In this document: positions 1 to 11,280 of the stretch, piece by piece
Numbering within the stretch: the stretch's first letter is position 1
Layout of the letters: each line of letters begins with the position of its first letter
Source of the DNA: Polysphondylium violaceum
Lineage: Eukaryota; Evosea; Eumycetozoa; Dictyosteliales; Dictyosteliaceae
Direction: 5' to 3'
Assembly (NCBI GenBank): GCA_000277445.1
Contig: AJWJ01000137.1
Span: 1 to 47,429, forward strand
DNA: 47,429 bases
Notes under the pieces: model-generated
What the model was told of the DNA's origin: nothing
The model's database searches: none
Seen by the model: the letters and a program-made list of their open reading frames with translations, nothing else
Program-made: the position numbers and the translations under genes

Positions 1-122
1 AAATTTTTCAAGTATTTTTTTTTTTTATTTTTTCGAAAAAAAAAATTTATGATTGCAATATAGCTTATTGTGGGTCCCTATTCAGCAAAACACACAAATA
101 GATATAATTCATACACACCAAG

Positions 123-1055
123 ATGAACAGATTAACTTCGGATCAAAAGAAAAAAGTGACAGAATTTATTTCTATCACTCAATCGACAGAGAGTAAAGCA
201 ATTTCTTATCTTAAAAACGGCAATTGGCAAATTGAAAACTCTGTCGATTCTTACTTTTCAGATCCAAGCAATATTCCACAAGTTAGTACCAAATCTCTTG
301 AATCTTTATTCGATAAATATAAAGGTATGTGTTGATCTATATATATTCCACACCCCAATTCTATAAATAAACACACACTTTGATGAATAACCTATTGCTA
401 ACCATACAACCATAATCAATAATAACAATAGATTCAGATGATGATAAAATTTCAGGAGAAAATATTTTAAGATTATGTAAAGATATCAAAGTATCAAATG
501 AAATAATGGAATTTGCTGTTTTGTGGAGGTTCAAAGCCAAAGTTCTTGGTGAAATTAGTAAAAAAGAATTTATTGATACTTTAACAAGAATGGGAATCGA
601 TTCGATTAGTAAATTGGAAGGTGACATTAAATCTCTTAAATCAAGTTTAGACTCTAATGAATCCACCTATAAAGAACTTTATATTTACACATACGATCTT
701 GGTAAAATTGAAAATCAAAAGAATGTTTCATTAGATACTGCAATTGAATTATGGAAAGTTGTTCTTGCTTCTAAATTCAAAGACTCTGAAATTTGGTTTG
801 ACTTTTTGAGAAAAAAACACAACTTGGCCATCTCAAAGGATTGTTGGGCTCTCTTTTATGATTTTGTAAAGATTGCAAATGATAATATAAATAATTATGA
901 TAGTGATGGTTAGTATTATTATTATTATTAATATTATTATTCTTAGATTGATAATGTTTTATATATTAATACTTTTTCTTTTCTATTTCTCAGGTGCTTG
1001 GCCAGTTTTAATTGATGAATTTGTCGAATATTATAAAGAACAAACAGGTAAATAA
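123..1055 (+). CDS. DCN1-like protein (cullin neddylation co-E3), 3 exons, 246 aa
   Basis: Exons 123-324, 432-908 and 994-1055 join in frame (741 nt). The introns are GT-AG and AT-rich (107 and 85 bp). Residues about 5-50 look like a UBA-type ubiquitin-binding domain. From about residue 64 the PONY/DCUN1 domain follows: the joined codons give YKDSDDDKISGENI, then WFDFLRKKHNLAISKDCW and finally GAWPVLIDEFVEYYKEQTG, the typical C-terminal signature of the family. Length fits yeast Dcn1 (269) and human DCUN1D1 (259). By family knowledge it binds the cullin WHB domain and the acetylated N-terminus of the NEDD8 E2 and speeds cullin neddylation. The start follows an A-rich leader, and oligo-T/oligo-A runs at 10-50 are the likely promoter. 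The gene converges on ASCC3, with 226 bp between the stops. An alternative last intron starting near 1048 cannot be excluded but would change only the last residues. Confidence 0.9.
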
Positions 1056-1281
1056 ATAAACATGAACCAACTTCAACAATACAAACACCAAAACAATTTA
1101 AAAGAGAATAATGAAGCTTGATCAGATTTATTAAATTCAAATCAGGGGTAAGATGAAAATTATACCCTTGTATAGTTTTTTTTTAATACCCGATATCAAA
1201 TATTCTTTTTTTTAATTTCCATTGCAACAATAAATTTTAAAAAACAACAATTAATATATATATCAAAGTATAATTGTTTAT

Positions 1282-4200
1282 TTATTTGGTAACAACTTTA
1301 ACTTGAAAAGTATGGAAATAATCTAAACCTCTATAGGTATCTGAATAAAGTTTGATATGATAGACGGCAGAGGGAGTTGATGGAGCAGAGGGAATTTTAA
1401 ATGTTGTGGACAAGGTGCTGGAGATCATTTGTGGAACTCTCTTGAAACCAACCAATCTTTCTTGATCGTTGACGAGAGCGATAATCCAACCTTCATCTTT
1501 ATCTTTGGAATAAAATGGAGCATAGGCGTGACCGTTGGGGAATTTTTTATTTTCTCTGGTAATTTGAATCTTAACAGAAAATTCTTTGCCGGCATGGATG
1601 GTCTCTGGTACAAATTGACGAATAGACATCTTGGGAAGATGTTGGACGACTCTGTTGAGCTCTTTGGCTTCGTCGGGTGGAAGACAATTGTGGGAGGCAA
1701 CTTTAATGTTTTCCAAAGTGCATTTGGTAACCATGTCTGTGAGATTCTTTACACCCAAATTGCTTTCAAGAAACTCGGCAATCGATGGGTTGACATGGGG
1801 AAGAGTAGTGAGTGATGATTGAGTGTCCCAACGACCTTGAATGAGCATTTGCAAGAGTTTGATGATTTGAATCGAGGTTTCAAAGTATCCAAACTCGCAA
1901 GCAACGTCAATCATAGCTTGGAGAATACGTACACCTTGATCGAGAGCAGATTTAGTATCGGTGTTGTAATCAGAGATTGGGAGTGTACAACGTTCAAAGT
2001 GAGCTTGCAAGAGGAGGTGGACTTTGGTGTGTGGGTCTTCATAGTTTGTGAGCTCGATTGGAAGTTTTTCATTCAACTCTTGATTGAGAATCTCTTCATT
2101 GTGTCTGACGGGGAATTCGTTATACTCTGCAGAGTCGCAAAGAACTTTGAGTAGACTCTTGATGTCAGAGTCGGCCTTGATGTTGTTGGCAAAGTTTTGG
2201 ACAGTACGATAGTTGAGATAGTAGAATGAAGCAATCTTACCCATAGACAATGCAATGATTTCGTCGTATTCAGTGACTTTGATACAACGAGACAACTCCA
2301 AATCCATAAGAGTGTTATCGAGGAGATCAGAGAGATATTGATTGATGGTTTCAACCTTGTTGTCTTGGAGACCATAGTAACTTGGACTCACCAAAAGTCT
2401 TCTAAAGAAAAAGGTGTTGACCAAGTATTCTATGCCCTCTTGTTTGCTGCCAATGGTGCCAGAAACAATTTCGGCATTGATGTGATCATGCAAAAACTCT
2501 TTGAGATGAGACTCGACAGGGAATGGGTCATAGAGGAATTTCTTGTAAAAGTTCTTTTTGGGCTCGTGAACCATGACCACTGCTTTACCTTCTTTGTCAA
2601 ATTGTGGTCTACCTGCTCTACCCATCATTTGAAGCACATCAGTGAGAGGGAAATCAACATATCTCTTGGTTCTGCCATCAAAGTATTCGGTACCTTTGAT
2701 AATGACAAGATGGGCGGGAAGATTGACACCCCAAGCCAGGGTACTGGTGGAAATGAGGATTTGAATCTTGTTTTCACCGAAAAGGGTTTCACAAATGGAA
2801 CGATCTTGATCGTTGAGACCGGCATGATGCATACCAATACCAAAAGAGAGAGTGTGTTTGAGATGGGCGTCTTTGACTCTATCGAGATAGGGCTCGATGT
2901 CAAAGTCTGGGGCAATCCATTGCAATGGATTGCTCTCAATCACCAAGCAAGAGATGAGATCCAAGGCAGTGAGTCTGGTTTGTCTACGAGAAGAGACAAA
3001 GATGAGAACTGGTTTCTTGGGCGAGTAGGTAGAGATGGCGGCAAAGGCGGGTTTGTTCATGGTTTGCATACGAGGGCAATAGTTTTTGCCTTGGAAGCCT
3101 TGAATGTGGACCTCAATGGGTACGGGACGACACGAGGGTCTAAAGTTAAAGAGACCAACCTTGTCAATACCCATCCATTCCGCCAAATCAACGGCGTTGG
3201 CCATAGCGGTAGAGAGACCAATGACACGAATATTGTGACCGGTTTGTTGGGCAATCAATTTCATACGGCTGACAATAACCTCGAGAATTGGACCACGGAG
3301 TTCACCAATCAAATGAATTTCATCAATAATCAGCAACGAGACCGAGGTTACATAGCTACGATTCTTCCAGTTTCTACTGATACCATCCCACTTTTCCGGT
3401 GTGGTGGTGACAATGTCGGCGTTTTGAAGTGCAATCATGTTGGGAGTGTAATCACCAGTAAGTTCGACTAATTTCTTTCCGAGTTTTTGTTGGAATTTGA
3501 CGGTCCAATCGTTCATTCTCTCACGAACAAGTGCCTTGAGTGGAGCAATATAGACGACCTTCATGTGAGGCTCATCACGGAAAACTTTGTACATGGCCAA
3601 CTCTGAGCAAATGGTCTTACCGGAACCGGTGGGCGAGCCGAGTAATACGTTGTGGTTGGTGTAGTAGAGGGTGTGGAATACTTGGGTTTGGATGGGATTA
3701 AAGTGAGAGAACTTGAATAGTTTTTCAAACTCGGGATTCTTGAGTGCGGTGACGGGGAGCGGTTGGAGATCCAAGAGCTCGGTGTTGACCACACGGTTTT
3801 GTTGGGGGAGGACAAGATGACGGAACGAGATGGGAATCTTGTCTTCGCTGCCAAGCCATCTGTCAGAGATGTAGTGTAAAAAGAACTGACTTGGTGGTGG
3901 GTTGGGAATGGGAATGATGCAGCTGATGATGATGGGCTCTTTGGAGTGATGGAGACGTTTGGTCAACATGTAATATTCAGAGTGGTAGATAAATTGGTTC
4001 TCTGTGTCTTCAATCCAAATCCAAAATGGTTGAGAGTCGCCATGGATTCTCTCGTTCCAACTAAACGATGGGATGAGGGTGATGTTGATACGGATGATGC
4101 TGGCGGTGATAGGCTGGACTTCAATGTCAAAGTCGAGCTTGGGGAATTGCGAAGCAACACGATGGGCTGCTTTGGCAATTTGTGCGTTACCCAAAACCGA

Positions 4201-7200
4201 GGCCAACTCCCCGACAGTCATCTCGGTGATTTCGTCGGGTGTCCAGTCTTTTTCTTCAATCTTTTTGAGTGTTTCGCCGTGGAGGATACCGAGTTGACGA
4301 AGAGGTGATTCAAAATGCCACATTTGGTGATCAATCATCTTGCACAGATCCAAAATGATCTTGCTCACGCCACACCATCCCTTTTTCAATGTGATTTCAA
4401 AGAGACCACGGAGAATTCTCGAGGCGTTTTGGACAATGTAGTTTGAATCGGAAATCAAAGAGAACGACTCAACGTGTGCACGCGAAAAGAATGCTTGGAT
4501 CATGCACTTTACCTTGGAATATCGGTCCAACACATTGGTTTCGTGGAAGCAAGAGTTGAGTGAGAGCTTTTCCAGTTCACCGCTCTCCTCCTCACGAAGA
4601 TTGATATTTTCAAACTCGGACGAGTTGCTGAGAATGGTGAGGATTTGTTCTTGGTGGAGCTGGTCGTTGAGCATCTCGTTGAATGTGTCCATCGACATGT
4701 GCTTGATGTAATAGTAACTGGCAATTCTGCCGAGCTCGGTGATGTAAAAGTTTCCAGAGTTTTCGTCGAATCTGATCATCTTGCAGCTTTGGAGCTTGAG
4801 GGCAGCACGAGTGAGAATGTCGACCTTAAACTTTTCCAAACCGGGGTCTTTGTGTGCTTGGCTGTTGGAGAGGCCATAGACAAGAGGGTTTTTGAGCATT
4901 CTGACATAGAGGTATGTGTAGCCCAGCCATGTGACGGCCTCTTTCATGTTAGACACGGTGCCCAGCACAATCTCGGCGTTGAGATGGTCCTCAAGACTAT
5001 TGATAAACTTGCTCTCAATGGGCATGCAGCTGCAGATGAGATGGAGATAGTGGTCGAGCTTGTCACGCGTGGTGAGGAGAAAACCTTCACCACTTGTGTC
5101 AAACTGGGGTCTACCAGCACGACCAAAGATCTGCATGACATCCGATATGCCAAGATCCATAAAGCCACCGTTCTTGGAGTCATAGACCTGGGTGCCTTTG
5201 ATGATGACTGTGTGGGCGGGGAGATTGACACCCCAAGCCAAGGTGGCTGTACACACAAGCACACGGATGGTGCCGTCGGCAAAGTACTTTTCGACGAGGT
5301 TTCTGTCGTGTCTCAAAAGACCGGCGTGATGGACAGAGATACCATATTGAAAGAGATTACGGATCTCTTTGCTCTTGGCATTACGCTCGACATCTTTGCG
5401 GGCATTCTTGATATCGTCATCTTGGACAAACTTAAAGTTTTTGTCTCTGGCCATCTCGACCATGATCTCGGCCGATTTGACAGTGTCTTTTCTCGAGTGG
5501 ACGAAAATCATGACCTGGTGGCCTTCTTTGAGGCTCTTTTCCAATTTCTCATAGCAGAGTGCGTTCATCTCGTTCTTTTGGGCGAGAAGGCCACGGTTGT
5601 CCTTGACACCGATAAAGTTTTGTGTGAGCGGGACGGGTCTGTAGGAGCTGTCAAAATAGAATGTGCCGCTGGGAGGGGCGCCGATAAATTGTGCAACGTC
5701 TTTGTAGTTGGGCAACGTGGCAGATAGACCAACGATTCTGATCATGCTTTGGGTGCTCTCGACCTGTCTGAGGGTTCTTGCTACAATGCTTTCCAACACG
5801 GGACCTCTTTCTTCGTGGAGAAGATGGATTTCATCAATAATCAACAATCTCACCAACTTGGTCAAAGCGACATCGCTGCTCTTTCTTGTGATGACATCCC
5901 ATTTCTCAGGAGTGGTGACAATGATTTGTGTCTCTTTGAGCTCGCTTTGTGTGAGTTGCATATCACCAGTGAGCTCCTTGGCGACGATGCCCAGATACTT
6001 GAGCGAGGAGCCAAACTTTTCTGTCATTTCCGAGGCCAAGGCCTTGAGTGGGGCAATGTAAATAATCTTGAAATTGTCTTTATCCAAGTATCCAAATGGA
6101 TTGGTATTGGACTCGATCTCGTGTAATATGGTCAACAAGGCAATGTTGGTCTTACCGGCACCAGTGGGGGCTGAGATCAAAATGTTTTCGTTGGACTTGT
6201 AGGCCGACTCGTACACACGGCTTTGAATACGATTGAGCTTTTCAATCTTTCCAAAGGCCTTTTGGGAGGCGGAGTTGATGCCTTCGGCGATGCTGACGAG
6301 CTTCTCGTTATCGAAAAAGGGCTTGGCGGCCGAGTAGGGCACCATGACCGACGAGTAGTTTGGCTTGTCGACCCTAACAGTGCCCTCGGGGAGCGATACA
6401 CGGCCCATGGTGGTGTCGATCATGAGGTCGTTGCCCTTGAATTCCTTTTGATTAAAGATGGTGGCAGGCTCAATGTTGGTAGTGTTTGTTCCGCTAATGA
6501 CCTTGATTTCCTTGACAATTTCATATTGTGGTTTCTCTTTTTCCTGTTGCTTGGATTTCTTTTTGTCCTCCTTTTTGCTGAGCTTGTCAAACTCTTTTTC
6601 GTCCTTGGTCTGTATCGAGAAATGGTTGAGTGGGCCATTCTTTGATTTGCTCGATGCGCTATTCATTGACGAGATGATATTGGCCTTGTGAGTGATCAGG
6701 TTTCCAATGAATTCAATGTTTTCGAATCCAAGTAAATTGATGAGATCCTCTTGTGGATCGGCTTTGGCCTTGAGCGAGGTTGTAATGGTGGAGAGTATTT
6801 GGTTGCTGGGTAATCCCAACACCTGTGATATAACCTCGACTTCCTCTACCAACCAATCATAGCCAAATGGATTCGACGAAGATGCTGCTGCTGTTGAAGG
6901 TACACCAGGAATTGGTTGCTGTTGGTTTCTTTTCTTTTTCTTGTGAGTGGTTTGAATCAACACGACATCAGTGTCATCCTTTTCAATGTCCTTTACATCG
7001 TTGTTGTTGATCTTTGTATTAATGAAATGATTGATTTCGTCAAACAATGATACCTCGTCTTGATCCATTCTAAATGATATGTTGTGTGGACTCCATTCGA
7101 GCGACTCGTTCATATCGATAGACTGAATCGATTGTTGTGCCGATGCATAATCTGTTTTGAATGGATTACGTATCTTTAGCAAATTTTGCACCGAATCATT

Positions 7201-7770
7201 CAATGCATTGTACATGTCCAATTTAAATGAACCTTGAAACACTTGACGCAATGACTCACATTTACTATTCTTGTCTTTTTGTGGATTACCTACAATCATA
7301 AATGCCTCATACACCGCCGATGCGATCTCATCTGATGGCACCTCATCACCAATCATCTTTAACACCATCTCTTTAAACTTGTTGAATAAAGCTCTATTCT
7401 TTTTATCCTCTTCTTGATTTAATTCTTTAATAATATGATTGTTTTAATATCAGCATTATATATTGACTATCTATATCACTAATTCCATATCTACTTACTT
7501 GGATCACTAAAATAACTCCAAGACAATTGACCATTTTCAATGATTCTATTATCGGATGCATTGCTCTTTTTCTCTTTTTTCTTTTTAGCAATCTCTTTGT
7601 TTCTCTTTAACAATTGTTCGTCGAATAGTGGTGGTGGTCTATTTGAGAGTGATCTGAGATAATCTGAAATTGATGGATCATATTTACTTTGATTCTAATA
7701 GTGTATATTAAGTATTATTATATTGAATATCCAATATCTGAAAACAATACATACATCAAATATACCCATT
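1282..7770 (-). CDS. ascc3: ASCC3-type Ski2-like double helicase (HELC1), 3 exons, 2117 aa
   Basis: Exons 7756-7770, 7694-7499 and 7424-1282 join in frame; the first encodes only MGIFD. Two Ski2-like helicase cassettes are visible, each with a Sec63-like tail. Cassette 1 has Walker A PTGAGKT near residue 490 and DEIH near 601. Cassette 2 has PTGSGKT near 1332 and DEIH near 1436. The wording around motif I (TNIALLTILHEI) and the stretch RLLIIDEIHLLHEERGP followed by TLRQVESTQSMIRIVG matches ASCC3 better than the spliceosomal paralogue Brr2 (SNRNP200), the main alternative. Length fits human ASCC3 (2202). In other eukaryotes it is the helicase of the ASC-1/RQT complex that splits collided ribosomes, and it also supports AlkB-dependent alkylation repair. 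Both ATPase sites look intact. Long antisense open frames here are codon-usage shadows. Confidence 0.93.
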
Positions 7771-8011
7771 TTGTACTGTGTGTTGATAATGATAGTAATA
7801 GTATGAAATGTAATAATAGGATAATAATAAAATAAAGGTAAATGTAATTACAAAATCAATCAGATAAATAGTATTAATAAAAAGAAGTTTTCTTTTTCAT
7901 TTTTTCATTTTTTTCATTTTTTCATTTTTTGTGAATTTTCCAAGATTTTCGCTTTCTTTGGCTTTTCAAAAATGGTTGCTTATTGCAGAACACCCATAGT
8001 TTATTCATAGA

Positions 8012-8191
8012 TTAATGAGTCTCAACTATAGATTCTAATCCATCTTCTTCTAACCAAAGAAGATAAGCTTGTATTAAAAAGATTTCAGACAATCTTTTTA
8101 TACAATTTTCGCCCACATAGGGCTTCATATTTATCAGTTTTGTGGTATTCAAAACAGTTTCTTTATCTAATTTGAAACACCAAATAAAAAA
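8012..8191 (-). other. Unassigned coding-looking open frame (possible exon or relic)
   Basis: Minus-strand frame open for 59 codons, ending in TAA at 8012. Its later part reads KPYVGENCIKRLSEIF then LIQAYLLWLEEDGLESIVETH, which looks like real amphipathic protein rather than translated spacer. It has an internal ATG but no upstream exon that I can join convincingly; an AG acceptor (AAATTAG) lies just inside it. The pattern loosely recalls the histone-fold protein CENP-X/MHF2 just before its LEKILPQLLLDF tail, but that tail is not visible downstream, so the resemblance is only a guess. It could be the last exon of a small gene, a decayed fragment, or chance. Confidence 0.25.
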
Positions 8192-8219
8192 TTAATAAAA
8201 CCACTATCTTATTTTTCAG

Positions 8220-8280
8220 AGTTGCACTCTTTGGAAAGGGTGCTTTTTATGCACACCACTGCAGTGTAAAATATTTACAC
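8220..8280. repeat. Cluster of short perfect inverted repeats
   Basis: Three hairpin-capable elements lie close together. gcactct and agggtgc at 8224-8243 pair with one G-T wobble around a short loop. cactgcagtg at 8258-8267 is a perfect 10-bp palindrome. gtgtaaa/tttacac at 8264-8280 form 7-bp arms around a 3-base centre. This is unusual density for a dictyostelid spacer and could be the core of a small structured RNA or a protein-binding site; nothing identifies it further. Confidence 0.4.
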
Positions 8281-8384
8281 AATAATAAAGATAGACATTA
8301 ATTTTGTTTATATCTAGTATTAATGAAATGCTTGAAAGATTCGGTAGATTGCATTAATACTTCTGGTGCACCGAAATAATTCGT

Positions 8385-8472
8385 TTATTACATAGCGATT
8401 CCATCGATGATATTTCCTAGTGCCATATTGAATTCATTTACATCTCCTATTTTCTTGGCTGGAAAACAATAT
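8385..8472 (-). other. Possible exon fragment after a consensus acceptor
   Basis: On the minus strand a pyrimidine-rich acceptor (TGTTTTCCAG, ending near 8460) is followed by an open frame reading KKIGDVNEFNMALGNIIDGIAM and a TAA. The sequence is protein-like, with a weak echo of the C-terminal part of BLOC1S1 (an IGDV motif), but no upstream exon fits between it and the stop of the TLDc gene at 8600. It may be a relic or chance. Confidence 0.2.
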
Positions 8473-8599
8473 GACACAATTTATTTATTTTTAAATAATT
8501 GCTAAAGTTATATGAGGAGTTGTTTTTTATTTACAAGTCTTTTAAGGTTGAGAGAGAGTGAGAGATTTGATAACTATGATCAATCTGTGTATTATAAGT

Positions 8600-9605
8600 T
8601 TAACGATGGTGTTCGGCTGGATTTGGATCAGCCAGTTTTCGTTTATTGGCCTCAGGATGCAAATCTTCGTCAAACACCGAAAATTCGTGGCCCATCATAC
8701 CTTTGATGGCCTTGTCTGCATTGCCTTCGCTCTTTAGCACGGATCCTGTTTGTTTGTTGGCTTTCTTTCTGTTGTTATATTCTATTTCAAGCAACTGTTC
8801 CTCTGTCAGTACCAACGACTTGACGAGCCATGATTCCACGTATTCGATTTTGAATTCCTGTGTCGAGCCTAGATTTGTGTTGCCATAGGTCGACGATCGT
8901 TCCTTGCCATCGCCATTCTCGAGGATCTCTGTCGAACCCCTGCTGTAGCCGTGTTCAAATGACTCGTCGATACACCACCCAAACAACTCCTCAATGCCGC
9001 CCATACCGATACCATTGAACAACGTCTTACTACCCTCGTTCAAATACTGATAGTTTTTGTCTAAACCTGTGCATTGAAATACCTTGAGCTCGGGTGCAAT
9101 CTGAAATACAAAGTTGTGGTCTACTCACGTATTAGTACCTACTATCCCCTCTGTCTTGTACGTATTCTTATTGTGCAATCTTACCATTTCCATAAAACTT
9201 TGGATACTTTAACTTCCATGCCTCATCTGCAAATCCTCCAAATATATTACCTCCCTCTTCTTTAACAATAACTACATCATGGACGGATTATTAGTTCATG
9301 AACTTACATAATACCTTATGCCAATACATACTTAAAGTGCTACCCTTTTCAGTGGTATGATGACAGAATCTATTGTAACTATGGCCATTGAGTTTTGAGT
9401 TAAAAAGTAGACTCCAATCCTGTCTATACTCATCATTTGGCAAGTATCTAGCCAGATATCTAATATGCTCATCTGATAACAACAGTGATTCACTCTTTAA
9501 TGTGGGCATTCGACCACCCCCTACTAACGTATTACTACTGACAGTAGCAGTGGATGTAGTTGTCGTAGCGGTATGATGATGAGGTTTAGATTCCTTTCCT
9601 CCCAT
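8600..9605 (-). CDS. TLDc-domain protein, MEAK7 (TLDC1/KIAA1609)-like, 3 exons, 293 aa
   Basis: Exons 9605-9332, 9271-9185 and 9120-8600 join in frame (882 nt); introns are 60 and 64 bp. The protein begins MGGKES, which fits an N-myristoylation signal as in animal MEAK7. After a Thr-rich linker the TLDc domain runs from about residue 35 to 230: WSLLFNSKLNGHSYNRFCHH, then IVKEEGGNIFGGFADEAW, the spliced DHNFVFQIAPELKVFQCTG, and GIGMGGIEELFGWCIDESFEHGYSRGS. The order FGGFA, then NGxGMGG, then FGxxxDxxFxxGxSR matches MEAK7 more than OXR1. Human MEAK7 is 456 residues with an EF-hand-like N-terminal part that is missing here, so this is a short form. TLDc proteins bind the V-ATPase and act at lysosomes; lysosomal location is inferred from family and lipidation motif. 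The C-terminus after about residue 240 is charged and not recognised. Confidence 0.8.
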
Positions 9606-9784
9606 ATTGCTATCTCTATGTGTATATAATATATCTAACTCTGATTACAGCTCAAAGAGTTGATACTTTTTTTAAAAAAAAATGCTTGAAAAAGTGAGAA
9701 ATTGTTTTTTCCCTGGGGTGGGGTTAGTTGACCACATAAAATATACAAATAGAAGTATTTATTACTATATTATTATCTGTATGC

Positions 9785-10987
9785 TTAATCCCATGCAATT
9801 TCTTCATTATCACTGTCGTCTTCTTCTTCGTCGTCGTCATCGTCGTCTTCATCAGAGGAATCTAAATCTGGATTGAGATCAAGATCGAGTGATATTGGTT
9901 GAGCCTGTGGTTGAATAAACATTGGTTGTGGAGGTGTGATAATAGATTGAATAGGTTGAGTTGGTTGCTGTTGTTGTTGTTGTTGTTGCTGTTGTTGTTG
10001 GTGGGGTGGTAGGTGTTGTTGTTGATGTTGGTCTTCTTCCATTGCGTGCATATCGGACGACATTGGCTGCAAGAGAGGCGATGTGGTGGGAGGTGGCGGA
10101 GTGACGATATCCTTTTCGGCCATACCGTAAAACTTTAATACATGGAGAGGGAGTTTAGTAAACAGGGTAGAGGCTCTCATCAGATCCTCTTGTGGTGCCG
10201 GGGGTTTGTAAAGTGATGCAAGGGGTGCATTGGGCTGGTATCCGTAGGGTGCCGATGTAGTTCCACTGATTTTGTGTGCATATGATATTAAATCCTCTGG
10301 TGTTATTTCTGTGTGCATACTCGTATTAGTACATATTATTGTAATCGCAAAGATATCGAAAGGGTCTCCTCATACATACCAATAGAGGGTGTTGTTGTGG
10401 TGCTGTTATTGTTTGCATCTAATTGTACATTTGAATCAGAAAAGAGAGGCTTGTCATCTTCGACATCTTGTATCTCATTCTCTAAAAATGATTCTATATC
10501 TTTCAGGTTTTGTGCCAATGATGTTATCAGTTTATCTTTTTCTCAATCTCTTTTTGAGTTGCTGTAATTTCTCTTTGATATTGTTGATGTAATTCCACTA
10601 TTACAAACACATGTTTGATTAATACATTGCTTATACAACAACTGAAAACACAAACTATCTACACTACATACATTGCTTCAAAGACTGATAAAGAGTTTTA
10701 TCAGATTGCACCAAACTCATAAAAATCAATAATATTTGATTATGTGTAATTTGTTGTTGTTGTTGCTGTTGCTGTTGTTGCTGTTGATTCTGTGGATCAT
10801 TGTTGTTGTTATTATTTACATTTGTTTGCTGTTGTTGCTGTTGTTGTTGATTCTGCATTGGTTGCCCTGACGACAAGGAATATAAAGCATCAAATAGATG
10901 CCTACTTTTCAGAACCACATCCTTTAAATTAATCTTTAAAACTTCCCCTATCGATTGATTCCGATTTCTTTTATTCTGTTGATTCAT
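9785..10987 (-). CDS. med4: Mediator complex subunit 4, 3 exons, with one apparent frame break
   Basis: Exon 1 is 10987-10672, exon 2 is 10597-10380 and exon 3 is 10308-9785. The N-terminal half has helices interrupted by two Gln/Asn tracts (about 10750-10860) and continues across intron 1 as LYQSLKQ-LELHQQYQREIT. The conserved MED4 block EITPEDLISYAHKISGTTSA, with KPPAPQEDLMRAS after it, is in exon 3. A further Gln tract and an acidic Asp/Glu tail end the protein, as in other MED4 proteins. Exon 2 cannot be read through in one frame: near the A-run at 10537-10541 one base seems missing, and both sides are clearly coding (EIEK before, DKLITSLAQNLKDIE after). With one extra base all splice phases agree and the protein would be about 352 residues. 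A homopolymer sequencing error is the simplest cause. Role: middle module of Mediator, in the nucleus. Confidence 0.85.
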
Positions 10988-11112
10988 TTATGGTATGTAT
11001 TGTGGTCAGATATATAAATATTAAAAAAGGGGCCTGATCATCATCACAAAATGAAAAATATGAAAACTTTTGCAAGAATTTCTTTTCTTTTTTTAATACA
11101 CAAAGTGAATGT

Positions 11113-11237
11113 GCGGGTATAGTCGAGTATTAATAGATATAGTATCATTGGATACTATATCTATTAATTCTATAGTATAATCTCACTCCACTTTGTTATA
11201 CTACTCTGCATATCACACTTATCAGTCACATACCCGC
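11113..11237. repeat. Nested inverted repeat with an 18-bp perfect hairpin
   Basis: Arms 11129-11146 and 11151-11168 are perfect reverse complements around the 4-base loop attg. A second outer pair, gcgggtat (11113-11120) and atacccgc (11230-11237), encloses it. It lies in the 293-bp gap between the MED4 start and the 3' end of the first methyltransferase gene. It could be a foldback element remnant, an RNA processing signal or a small structured transcript. Confidence 0.6.
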
Positions 11238-11280
11238 TATGTACTACATCTATATTGCATGTAATTAAAAAAAGACATGT

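Larger units (their letters stand above)
7771..8599. other. Intergenic region with structured block and unexplained open frame
   Basis: This 829-bp region lies between the first exon of ASCC3 and the stop of the TLDc gene. The part next to ASCC3 (about 7860-7930) has T-rich tracts with tandem 'ttttttcatt' units, as expected for a promoter. The middle is less AT-rich than usual spacers and holds a 59-codon open frame on the minus strand, a second coding-looking stretch behind a good acceptor, and several short perfect inverted repeats around 8220-8280, listed separately. I recognise no tRNA or snRNA. Confidence 0.6.

Noticed and set aside
2338-3471. 377-codon open frame on the plus strand inside ASCC3
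   Set aside because: It is antisense to a strongly conserved helicase gene and has no recognisable domain; codon bias of the real gene keeps the opposite strand open.
4645-5727. 360-codon plus-strand open frame inside ASCC3
   Set aside because: Same reason: a shadow of the helicase cassette 1 region.
1282-7770. Assignment of the double helicase to spliceosomal Brr2
   Set aside because: Motif I context (TNIALLTILHEI) and the TLRQVESTQSMIRIVG region are those of ASCC3.
8224-8243. ttgcactc in a hairpin, reminiscent of the U1 snRNA stem-loop 2
   Set aside because: The U1 5' splice-site-pairing sequence and the other stems are absent upstream.
10544-10671. A longer intron 1 in MED4 that would avoid the frame break
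   Set aside because: It would remove a clearly coding helix (ELHQQYQREITATQKEIEK) and use an acceptor inside purine-rich coding sequence.
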